A stretch of 64,000 nucleotides of DNA from Deltaproteobacteria bacterium (GTDB taxonomy: Bacteria > Myxococcota_C > UBA6777), in NCBI GenBank assembly GCA_006226375.1, contig SBHC01000081.1, forward strand, positions 496,001 through 560,000, written 5' to 3'. This document shows, in pieces, positions 12,101 to 17,563 of this stretch. The notes beneath the pieces were generated by a model, which saw only the letters and a program-made list of their open reading frames with translations, was not told where the DNA came from and did not search any database. A program made the position numbers and the translations under genes. The first letter of the stretch is position 1. Each line of letters begins with the position of its first letter.

Positions 12101-13347
12101 ATTCCTTTGAGCCAAATGGGACAACCGACACACGAACGACATTGGCCGGACTGGGTTTTGGGGTCGAACACACAAGCTTCTTTTTCCAGGCAGGCTTTGT
12201 TGCAAACACCGCAGTGGTTGGGGTCAGAGCGCAAGTTAACACATCGGCCGCCGCAGATGGATTGCCCCTGCAAGCACGACAGCTTGCAAGTCCCCTGTAC
12301 ACAAAGCTCCTGGGTAGTGCAGGTGGTTCCACACTGGCCGCAATGTCGAACATCACTATCCAGGTTCACGCAGTCGAGGCCGCACTTTGTGGTACCTCCA
12401 CCGCAGTACAGCGAACACTTGCCTTGGGAACAGACGGTGCCGCTTTGGCATTGGTTGTCACAAGCGCCACAGTGACTGCGGTCAAACTGAAGATCAACAC
12501 AACGGTCGCCGCATGTGGAGAAGCCCGAAGGACAAATCAGCTTGCACTTGCCTTCCACACATTGTTCATCGCCAGAACAGGATTTGCCGCAATCACCGCA
12601 GTGTTGCTTGCTGTTTTTGATATCAAAGCAGGAGTTGTTGCAGCGCTTAAACTCAGGTGGACAGTCGAGAGAACATTGACCGTCCACACAGATCTCACCT
12701 TGCTTGCAGGCGGTGTTACATTTCCCACAGTGAGCGACATTGCTGGACACGGAGATGCACTCTGTTCCGCAGCGCTGCTGTCCCTGGGCACACTCTTTGG
12801 TGCAGCTTCCCTGAACGCAGTCGAAGCCGGGCTGGCAGGCGTCGCCGCAGTTTCCGCAGTTTCGACTGTCCGATTGGGTGTCGGTGCACTTGCCCCCGCA
12901 GTTGCTCAGAGAGTTGGTGCAAGAGAAAGAACATATCCCCAACGAACAGACCTGACCCACACCACAGATGTTGTCGCACTTTCCACAATGTTCCTGGTGT
13001 TGTTGGACGTTGACGCACTTGCCTCCGCAAACCATCGCGCCCGGGGGACAGGTTGGAGTGCAGGCACCGTTAACACAGGCCAGTCCGTCTCCACATGAGT
13101 TGTTGCACTTTCCACAGTGAAGCGAGTTGTTCTTGGTGTTCACACACGACAGGTCGCAGTACTCTTGACCTTCCGGGCAACGCTGCTTGCATTTGCCCCG
13201 ATTGCCCGACAAGACCCCGCCACCGGAGATGGACACATCCTGGCAAGGTCCCGAATCTGTGGAGCCGCAACCCACGCCTAACGCCAGGAGTAGCAGCAAC
13301 CCCACAAGATAGGTCAGGGACTTGAGAAGAGGTTGTCGTATGTACAT
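136..13347 (-). CDS. Giant (4403 aa) Cys-repeat / beta-propeller lipoprotein
   Basis: Predicted surface lipoprotein of unknown function. The N-terminus is a signal peptide with a loose lipobox ending at C27. Domains in order: eight Cys repeats (about 56-405); a seven-blade propeller (about 410-852) with FG..TLTS.G..D.FV.K.D..G.W.W blades; one Cys repeat; a second seven-blade propeller (about 900-1326); 52 Cys repeats of about 43 aa (1329-3561); a third seven-blade propeller (about 3565-3985); a Cys repeat plus a partial one; six NHL repeats (about 4060-4360); a final Cys repeat. Each repeat carries eight Cys spaced like C-x6-C-x3-C-x9-C-x2-C-x3-C-x5-C-x4-C, probably disulfide-bonded outside the cell. 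ATG with GGAAGGAGC upstream (13356-13364). It is the last gene of a five-gene operon, 97 bp after its 1355-aa paralog. Related myxobacterial Cys-rich proteins are often misnamed tryptophan synthase alpha chain. Extracellular adhesion or scaffold is an inference. Confidence 0.85.
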   Translation of the reverse strand: MYIRQPLLKSLTYLVGLLLLLALGVGCGSTDSGPCQDVSISGGGVLSGNRGKCKQRCPEGQEYCDLSCVNTKNNSLHCGKCNNSCGDGLACVNGACTPTCPPGAMVCGGKCVNVQQHQEHCGKCDNICGVGQVCSLGICSFSCTNSLSNCGGKCTDTQSDSRNCGNCGDACQPGFDCVQGSCTKECAQGQQRCGTECISVSSNVAHCGKCNTACKQGEICVDGQCSLDCPPEFKRCNNSCFDIKNSKQHCGDCGKSCSGDEQCVEGKCKLICPSGFSTCGDRCVDLQFDRSHCGACDNQCQSGTVCSQGKCSLYCGGGTTKCGLDCVNLDSDVRHCGQCGTTCTTQELCVQGTCKLSCLQGQSICGGRCVNLRSDPNHCGVCNKACLEKEACVFDPKTQSGQCRSCVGCPIWLKGIKGQKPAKGNSLSIDKTSSIFSTGSFVNQTAFGNYQLTATYGTKVGQDGKPEETSDIYISKQDSSGNFLWAYRIGGPQDDEGLDLTNDDNGNVFVTGYFQGTGSFGTLNRNSKGLKDIFLTKMDKDGKWLWAQRFGGAQDDEGKSTVTDAKGSAYVSGFFQGTADFGSTTLTSKGKKDAFFLKVDEKGSVEWVKQLSTSEDAIGVDLAVDQQNNAYAAGQFAGAAAFGTTTVTSKGGSDIFVGRFDAKGNWFCTAHAGGPGNDKVTSVAIDKSGNMYLTGSFQGKALFGSVALTAEGGQDVFVVKLDNNCRWLWSRGFGGTKDDKPGKLAVNTKGDVYATGSFKGSAKIGNANLNASAPGAQQADDEDAFMVKMDDQGNVDVATSMGSPGQDEGKDVAVDPQGNVIVVGTASDKAKFGEAEFEPDAKVPTTFVAKYKGLPCPAGQRACGTVCVDPQSDPNNCGGCGVACSSKEICYLGSCSPRPTCPLWVKRAGGNAKDEAWSSVTDPQGNAYITGFFFGASQFGQSTLTSQSGTGIFVTKLDKDGNWLWTQIAGSSQFDGGRGTAVDATGNVYISGYFGGTMSLGSTTLTTKGNADVFVAKLDVNGNWVWGLSGGGTGADYAACLALDKAGDLYVTGYFRDQATFGSTTLTSGGEADMFVAKFSQQGQWIWAKSGGGSKAMYGGCLTADQQGRIYVTGRYEGTATIGNTQITAKGSADIFISAIDPKGNWLWTRTAGGAQFEEGRGITADENGHVYVAGLFFGSADFGGTPLVSGGDSDIFVVKLDEKGNWVWATQAGGVQADSGWGVTSDRKGRIYLTGEFRDAAKFDLFNLQSKGSSDVFLVQLDYKGNFVRPVGLGGPSEDIGRGVSVGDSDNVFVAGHFFSRPASFGLEFRSSAGDSDIFVFKCSTFDCPKGTTYSTCGGSCVDLQTNRSHCNQCFKSCDSVAVCKAGSCVSCPAGLVGCDKGCVDLKSNRQHCGQCYNTCKALEVCKHGVCQACPGNERWCGLSCANLQTNKQHCGSCGNACVGSEVCLNGKCVGCPPVTHNICNGVCVDIRTSPQHCGACGNACTTSALCISNTCIPCPTGQTGCNGSCVNVLNDQANCGQCGNVCLPGYVCNKGSCQLSCQVGLTDCGGNCVNIQVSQSHCGACNNKCKSGEVCLSGTCTLSCLKGQTNCSNSCVDLQTDRGHCGACGKACATGQVCNAGACVLSCQAGLSNCGGNCVNQQTDRAHCGACNTVCATGQVCSAGKCVLSCQSGLNDCGGSCVDLTSDRVHCGACGVVCATGQVCSAGKCVLSCKAGFSNCGGSCVDLQTDRAHCGGCGKACASGEVCSAGKCVISCPQGQTNCGGSCVDLQIDNQHCGACSNACSSGQVCSGSLCQLSCQSGLTNCSGSCVDLQTKREHCGACGKQCASGQVCSSGTCQVSCQSGLSNCNGSCVNVQTDRAHCGACGSACPSGFVCSSGKCQLSCQVGLTSCGGSCVDTTSNRAHCGQCAKACASGQVCANGTCQLSCQSGFTNCGGNCVDNQTDRAHCGQCSNLCSSGSICKSGKCEVSCQQGLTDCSGKCFDLQSDSQHCGSCGNVCPSGRVCSSGQCVLSCQAGLNNCSGSCVNLQTSRAHCGACGKACASGQVCSSGACQISCQAGLTDCNNNCVNQLTDRAHCGACGNACKSGEVCSNGSCQLSCQAGLSNCGGNCVNQLTDRSHCGQCGKACASGEVCSNGSCVVSCPQGQANCSGSCFDLQTNRAHCGACNKACASGQVCSSGSCQLSCQSGLSNCSGSCVNFQTDRAHCGQCGNGCAAGQVCSSGSCQLSCQSGLTNCGGNCVDLTTDRTHCGQCGKACVGGFVCSSGNCQLSCQSGLTSCGGNCVDVKTSRTHCGACGVQCKSGEVCTNGACVISCPAGQTNCSGTCVDLQTDTNHCGACGKVCASGQVCSSGLCQVSCQSGLNNCSGSCVNLQTDRANCGACGNSCASGEVCSSSKCELSCQSGLANCSGNCVNLRTDRAHCGSCGNACISGQVCSSGTCQLSCQSGLANCGGNCVNNQTDRTHCGACGNACKSGEVCSSGSCQLSCQTGLINCSGNCVNALTDRAHCGQCNNACASGFVCSAGKCVISCPAGQNDCSGKCFNLQIDRNHCGACGNACASGQVCSGGQCQVSCQSGLTNCSGACVNLQTDVAHCGGCAKACKSGEVCSSGACQVSCQAGLNNCSGACVNFKTDRANCGSCGKACQAGEVCSNGACLLSCQTGLTDCGGNCVDTSSDRTHCGACGKACKAGEVCSSGACVLSCQTGLTDCSGNCVDTKTDRSHCGQCNQACGSGFICSNSKCEVSCPAGQTNCNSACVDIQTDRTNCGACGTACSAGQVCSGGKCQLSCQAGLNNCSGSCVNVQSDRSHCGACGTACKAGEVCSSGSCQLSCQSGLTDCSGNCVDVKTDRAHCGSCGKACKSGEVCSNGACLLSCQSGLTDCGGNCVNTNSDRAHCGACGTACNAGEVCSSGSCQLSCQSGQTNCSGSCIDLQTDRGNCGSCGNSCASGEICSSAACVISCPTGQTNCSNQCVDVQIEHNHCGLCGNSCAVGQVCSGGTCQLSCQSGLTNCNASCVNLQTDRNNCSACGTQCLAGQVCSSGTCTLSCQAGLTSCNGNCVNVRTDRAHCGSCGNACAAGEVCSNGTCLLSCQTGLANCGGNCVNNQTDRSHCGACGTACSSGQVCSSGSCVLSCQTGLTNCSGSCVNVKTNRVHCGGCNQACASGEICQNGSCVVSCPAGQTDCSGTCEDLQTDRAHCGSCGNVCSTGQVCSSGVCTLSCQSGLTNCSGSCVNLQSDYDNCGACGTKCAAGQACSSGQCVVSCQAGLTNCNGNCVNVKTDRANCGSCGKACKSGEVCSNGACTLSCQTGLTSCGGSCVDTQTNRSHCGACGTACQSGQVCSSGSCVLSCQSGLTDCSGNCVDLKTSQGHCGSCNNACASGQVCSSGTCALSCPTGQTICSGKCVDTKTDRANCGTCGTTCKSGEVCTNGACTLVCPPGTTNCSGTCVNVQFDTNHCGQCGNKCQTGLVCIAGTCQVVCSAGKTNCNGVCVDVRTDSNNCGRCGTTCSGGKTCQTGQCQCPTGFSSCNGVCVNVQSNNFNCGACGNVCNGGQVCIGGSCGVSLLSTLSGGSNESVEDVVVDSSGNVYLSLNFVQSLTLDGKGYLARGGQDFALVKLSSKGQIVWAITPNGSGHDHILDMAVDGSDNIYLLQGTEGQPVTIGGTTHPANSMIVTKYDSSGNVLWSKGSTGAVPYRDKAFQGLRVDTNGNVYVAGYANGTYGIGTLSVTAANNEVQAFVAKLDTTGKEQWIASSTNHAARNIGLSNIALDSNNNVYVSGQLKTVGAYSFGTSNANNTVGQAFFVAKLDANGSWQWVVTSSPVGTTNYVAGTGSLEVDGNDQVHVLGFVSQQFVVGSTTLSTPESSGLFVASLNSAGAWQSATILGKLAPQGTSIVRMVVDAAGNRYVTETYKTSIPLGGKTYTTTTNKVASLLAKVSPTGAVIWVRNMTSPSHVFSTDLTYSGGSVYVVGVHDSNSNFGGRTLSSGGLNDGFVWEHATAPTCSSGQTDCFGACADLQTDKNNCGACGTTCGAGLVCLAGACSCPVGKVDCNGDCIASTDICVSTFVKVGVTQPHGIALDGSGNLWIGGYKSHKIYKVTSQGVVTTEGGSSAGLTNGPLSFSSFNQPLGLAFNASGQMFIADSSNHVIRRVSSGATTTFSGVGQGYADGSSSATKFNLLADLAVDASGNLYVADSANHRIRKVDVTGASSTLAGDTAGYKDGTGTAALFKFPQGIAIDSNGNLYVADTENHRIRKIDPQGKVTTLAGSGSAGFKDGDGANASFNSPHGLAVDSVGNVFVADLKNHAIRKIDPQGKVTTLAGKGVLGTQDGGGTEATFNEPAGVAILSDKIFVTDRANNSIRVLKLPCPTTQTFCSIACRNLQTDNNNCGSCGKVCSGQLTCQNGTCQ
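2665..9363 (-). repeat. 52-copy tandem array of 129-bp (43-aa) Cys-repeat units
   Basis: Counted by eye inside the 4403-aa ORF: 52 consecutive units, nearly all exactly 43 codons, from a TGC at 9363 to the codon ending at 2665. Typical units begin CQ.GL..C and contain C.GCGxAC- and GQVCSSG-like segments. The first four units are more divergent, and the last four drift from consensus. Between units the nucleotide sequence is similar but not identical, so the array is old or diversified rather than freshly amplified. Confidence 0.9.
3175..6399 (-). repeat. Higher-order repeat: five 645-bp blocks of five Cys repeats
   Basis: Within the array, units 24, 29, 34, 39, 44 and 49 begin with CP.GQ instead of CQ.GL; the first and last of these begin at 6399 and 3174, exactly 25 x 129 bp apart. 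Within each five-unit block the fourth unit has CGG where the others have CSG/CNG/CNA, and the preceding unit usually ends CV[IV]S or CEVS instead of CQLS. The same marker occurs at units 11, 20 and, in altered form, 16, giving earlier blocks of five, four and four. Confidence 0.85.
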
Positions 13348-13444
13348 CGGAACGGGCTCCTTCCAACAGGAAATCGCAATCTATATCAAAATGAAAAGTA
13401 GGTTTTCGGTTCAGAGTTTGCTTTCATCTACGTTGCTCCAGCGC

Positions 13445-16400
13445 TTACGGTTTGCATTGCGCCGAGACGCATCGCGACGAAGATGAACAAGCGTTGTTGC
13501 AAGAGCCACAGTGCGCGGGGTCACTTTTGAGATCCACGCACCGGCTCCCACAGACCTTGAATAGGCTCGTATCACACGGCAGGTTGGAGAAGCGCGTGAC
13601 AAAGATATCGCTGCTTCCTGCTGTGGAGCGACGGTACAAGCCAAAGCTGGCCGGCGCCGAGAAGAACAAGCCAGAGAGAAACAGGTTGCCTTGCGCATCC
13701 ACAGCAAGACCACGGCCTTGCTCAACCGAGCCACCGCCTGACTGCACCGCACGGATGAATCGCCCGGCCACGTTAAACTGCAAGAGGGACATATCGCTGC
13801 TTCCGCTGCTTAACAGGGGAATCCCATCAAAACGTCCGTTCCCTCTGAATTCTCCGATCACATAGAAGTCACCGTCAGCGGAGCGAGCCAGCCTGGAGCC
13901 TGCGTCAAAGCCTGTCGAACCCCCGCTGTTCACCCAGTCCCACTCTCCCTTGTTGTCGAGGTGGGCGATGAACAAGTCTGCGTCACCAAAGGAGCTCAAC
14001 GTGAAAGAACCAAACGCAGCCTTGTTGGTCTGAAAGTAGCCTGTGACATAGACGTCGCCGTTGGCTCCGGCAAGGAGACCGCGAGCTTCATCAAAGTCGG
14101 CCGAGCCAGCCTGTTGGATCCAGGTCCAGCCTCCCGTCTTGTCAAGGGAAGCAACAAACAAGTCGGCGCTCCCGGCCGAGGTGAGTCGTTGGGTTCCAAA
14201 AGCTGCCTGACCGCCAAAGTATCCGCTAACAAACACCTGACCTTTGGCGTTGGCCGCGACTCCCCAAGCTTGATCAGCGACCTGACCACCGGCTCGTTTC
14301 GCCCATGTCCAGGCGCCAGTGTTGTCGATATGAGCGACAAAGATGTCGCTGAGTCCGGATGAGGTGAGGGTGGTGGAGCCGAACGCTGCGGAGCGAGTGA
14401 AGCTTCCCGCCACATAGGCACCGCCCTGCCCGTCGGAGGCGACGCCCGTCGCATTGTCGGTGGAAATGCCTCCTGCCTGGCTGGCCCAACCCCAGGTTCC
14501 GTTGGTGGTCAACGAGGCCACGAACACATCCACACCACCTGCAGCTTGCAACGTGGTGGTGCCAAAAGAGACCGTTCCACCGAAGAAACCCGCCACATGC
14601 AGGTTGTCTTTCGCGTCGATGGTGATGTCGCGAGCGACGTCCTTGAACAAGCCACCCACTTGACGAACCCAGAGCCATGCACCATCCGGCGAGATCTTCG
14701 CGATGAAGACGTCGGTGTCGCCTCGACTCGCAAGAGCCAGCGTTCCAAAGCTGGCGGTTCCTTCAAACTGTCCTACAAGGTAGATGTTCCCGGCGCTATC
14801 AACGACAGAGCTCCACACTTCTTCCGCGCTACTTCCACCTGCTCGGCGTACCCACCGCGGGCATTGCTGGCAGATCTGACAGTTTCCTGCAGCGCAGATC
14901 TCCGACGACTTGCAGGATTTCCCACAGTCACCGCAGTTGGTGGGGTCTTCAGAGATGTCGATGCAGGAGCCGTTGCAAAGCTTCTGGCCGTCAGCACAGG
15001 GGAGGATGTTGTATTTGGCGACGAAGGTGTCATTGCCCCCGAGGTGCGGATAGATGAGCTTGCCAAAGGTCGTAACATCCCCCAACACACCAAGGATAAG
15101 GACGCGGTCGTTTCCATCGATGGCAAGAGCTTGGCCAGAGTCCAAGTTGCGCGAGCCAAACCGGGACGCGGAGCGAACGGCTCCTTTGTCGTCAAGCTTG
15201 GCAGCAAACACATCAACGTCGCTCAAGCCCCCGTTGGCGAGAAGGTTGCTGAGGTCAAACAAAGCGCGACCGGCGAAAGTCCCCAGCAAATACACGTTGT
15301 TTTGGGAGTCAAGAGCGATGCTATTGACCGAGTCGGCGCGCCCTCCCCCAAAGCTCCGCACCCATGTAGTAACACCCTGCGCATCAAGGCGGCTCACAAA
15401 GACATCGGAGTCCCCGCTGGCTTGCAAATTCACACCGTTGAGGGTGGCTTTGTCCCGGTAATCACCGGTGATGTACATCTCGCCGTTGCTCGACACTGCG
15501 ATGCCACGACCGACATCGTTGAGCCGGCCTCCCATGGAAACCGCCCAGGTCCAATCTTGGTTGGTGTCCATCCTCGCAAAGAAAGCGTCCTGGCCACCGG
15601 CCGAGTTGAGCGTGGTCGAGCCCAACGCCATCGCCTTGGAGTACGCTCCTGCAATGTAAACGTTCTTGTTGGAGTCGAGGACAAGGTCAAAAGCTTCGTC
15701 ATCGAGAGTTCCTCCGATGCTCTTGCCCCACTGCCACCCGCCGTTTTTGTCGAGCTTTCCAAGGAACACATCTTTGCGACCCTGTGACGAAAACGTGGTG
15801 GTCCCAACCGCAAGAAAGTTTTGGAAGGAGCCAGCGATGTAGACGTTGTCGTTGTCGTCCACAGCGATAGCTCGACCGACATCTTCCCCGCTTCCTCCTG
15901 TGCTTGTCGCCCACAGCCACTTTCCATCTTTGTTGATGGCAGCCACAAAGATGTCGGAGTTGCCTTTGGACGTGAGGGTCAAGGTTCCAAAAGTTGCCTG
16001 ACCTTGGAACGAGCCGGTGAGATAGATCGTGTTGGACGCAGAGACCGCGACATCGTACCCGCTGTTGAATCCGTTCCCCCCAGCGCTGCGAGCCCACAAG
16101 AAGTTACCGCCCTTGTCTTGTTTGGCGACGAAAATGTCTTCGATGCCCTTGGACCGAAGAAACCGTAGCTCCATCTGGGCTGACGTTTGGAACGTCCCCA
16201 CAGTGTACACATTGTTAAGGTTGTCAAAGGCGATGCCTCGGCCCACCTCAAACAGCGCACCCTGGATGCTTTTGAGCCACATCGGGCAGCCTTCGCAAGG
16301 TTCACATTTCTTGTTGATGCAGGTCTCATTGTCTTTGCAAAAGACGCCACACTTTCCGCAGTTGAAGCGGTCAGAGTCGATGTTGGAGCAGTTGCCTGTG

Positions 16401-17512
16401 CAGATGTCGTAGCCGTTGGGGCAAGCCACTTCGCAGCTTCCGTTGAGGCAGCGTTCGCCGTTTAGACATTCGGAGTTGCAAGCTCCGCAATGTTTGGCGT
16501 CGCGATCTTTGTCCACACAGATGCTCCCGCACTGGCTGGTCGAGCCGCCACAGAACAGGGAACAAGCCCCCTCTGAGCATAGCTTTCCATCGGTGCAGGC
16601 CGAGCTACAAGAGCCACAGTGTTTGGGGTTCTGTTGCAAATTCACGCAAGCCCCGTCACACAGGGTGAGCCCGGTGGGACACTCCACCACACAGTTGCCC
16701 TGGCTGCAGATCTCGTCGCCTTTGCAGGCCTTCTTGCACAAACCACAGTGGAGTTTGTCGTTGTTGGTGTCTACGCACTTGTCACCGCAACGAGTGAAGC
16801 CTGTGGAGCATGCGATCTCACATTTGCCAGCGGTGCAGACTTGCCCTTTGGGACAGGGGTTTCCACAAGAGCCACAGTGGTTGTTGTCAACGCGAACGTC
16901 GCGGCATAGCTTGTCGCACACAAGAAACGGTGGTGAGCAGATCGCTTTGCAAGAACTTTTCTCACAGGTTTGGCCTGTGGCGCATTTTTTCCCACACAAG
17001 CCGCAGTGGGAGCGATCGCTGGTCAGGTCCACACAGCGACCGGAGCACAAGTTGAAACCTTCAGGACAGTTGAGGGTGCAGGCTCCTTTTTGGCAGACCT
17101 GACCTTCTTGGCATGGCGCGTTGCAAAGACCGCAGTGTGTCTTGTTGTTTTGAAGGTCAACACACTCTCCACCGCAATCCACAAAATCGTTGGGGCACTT
17201 AATCTTGCACTCGCCTTTGTCACAGAAGTAGCCTTGTTTGCAGGCGTTGTTGCAAGAGCCACAATGTGTAGGATTGTTCTCCAGGTTCACGCAAGTGTTG
17301 CTACAAAGCTGCTGTCCAGTGGGACAGCTCAACAAGCAGTTGGCGCCAGCGTCCATCCAATCCAGACAAGGATCTTCTGGGCAACCCGACGAGAAGAACA
17401 CAACAAGAAGGCCACAACACAACAACATCAGGCGGAACATAGCCTGGATACACTGCTCCCAGCCTCGCACCCTGCGGGAAGAATGAGCTGAAGAGTTGTT
17501 CCGCGTTACCAT
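13445..17512 (-). CDS. Cys-repeat / double beta-propeller lipoprotein (1355 aa)
   Basis: Predicted lipoprotein of unknown function and a clear paralog of the N-terminal third of the downstream 4403-aa protein. A long n-region precedes a hydrophobic stretch and a lipobox ending FSSGC (C44). Then come eight Cys repeats (about 60-405), a CEGCPMWLK linker, a seven-blade propeller, a single Cys repeat, a second seven-blade propeller starting CPRWVRRAGG, and one terminal Cys repeat. The order matches the paralog, including the odd seventh Cys repeat that begins CGG. The ATG is preceded by GGAAGGAG eight bases upstream (about 17520-17525), which supports this start over the internal ATG at residue 25. 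It lies 51 bp after the 2219-aa gene with no terminator visible between them, so it is probably cotranscribed. Confidence 0.85.
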   Translation of the reverse strand: MVTRNNSSAHSSRRVRGWEQCIQAMFRLMLLCCGLLVVFFSSGCPEDPCLDWMDAGANCLLSCPTGQQLCSNTCVNLENNPTHCGSCNNACKQGYFCDKGECKIKCPNDFVDCGGECVDLQNNKTHCGLCNAPCQEGQVCQKGACTLNCPEGFNLCSGRCVDLTSDRSHCGLCGKKCATGQTCEKSSCKAICSPPFLVCDKLCRDVRVDNNHCGSCGNPCPKGQVCTAGKCEIACSTGFTRCGDKCVDTNNDKLHCGLCKKACKGDEICSQGNCVVECPTGLTLCDGACVNLQQNPKHCGSCSSACTDGKLCSEGACSLFCGGSTSQCGSICVDKDRDAKHCGACNSECLNGERCLNGSCEVACPNGYDICTGNCSNIDSDRFNCGKCGVFCKDNETCINKKCEPCEGCPMWLKSIQGALFEVGRGIAFDNLNNVYTVGTFQTSAQMELRFLRSKGIEDIFVAKQDKGGNFLWARSAGGNGFNSGYDVAVSASNTIYLTGSFQGQATFGTLTLTSKGNSDIFVAAINKDGKWLWATSTGGSGEDVGRAIAVDDNDNVYIAGSFQNFLAVGTTTFSSQGRKDVFLGKLDKNGGWQWGKSIGGTLDDEAFDLVLDSNKNVYIAGAYSKAMALGSTTLNSAGGQDAFFARMDTNQDWTWAVSMGGRLNDVGRGIAVSSNGEMYITGDYRDKATLNGVNLQASGDSDVFVSRLDAQGVTTWVRSFGGGRADSVNSIALDSQNNVYLLGTFAGRALFDLSNLLANGGLSDVDVFAAKLDDKGAVRSASRFGSRNLDSGQALAIDGNDRVLILGVLGDVTTFGKLIYPHLGGNDTFVAKYNILPCADGQKLCNGSCIDISEDPTNCGDCGKSCKSSEICAAGNCQICQQCPRWVRRAGGSSAEEVWSSVVDSAGNIYLVGQFEGTASFGTLALASRGDTDVFIAKISPDGAWLWVRQVGGLFKDVARDITIDAKDNLHVAGFFGGTVSFGTTTLQAAGGVDVFVASLTTNGTWGWASQAGGISTDNATGVASDGQGGAYVAGSFTRSAAFGSTTLTSSGLSDIFVAHIDNTGAWTWAKRAGGQVADQAWGVAANAKGQVFVSGYFGGQAAFGTQRLTSAGSADLFVASLDKTGGWTWIQQAGSADFDEARGLLAGANGDVYVTGYFQTNKAAFGSFTLSSFGDADLFIAHLDNKGEWDWVNSGGSTGFDAGSRLARSADGDFYVIGEFRGNGRFDGIPLLSSGSSDMSLLQFNVAGRFIRAVQSGGGSVEQGRGLAVDAQGNLFLSGLFFSAPASFGLYRRSTAGSSDIFVTRFSNLPCDTSLFKVCGSRCVDLKSDPAHCGSCNNACSSSSRCVSAQCKP

Positions 17513-17563
17513 ACTGATACTCCTTCCATGACCATCCGGCAGAAGGTTCCTTTCTTTAAAGGG

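Noticed and set aside
136-13347. Tryptophan synthase alpha-chain label sometimes given to such proteins
   Set aside because: No TIM-barrel or catalytic motif is present; the Cys repeats alone explain such database names.
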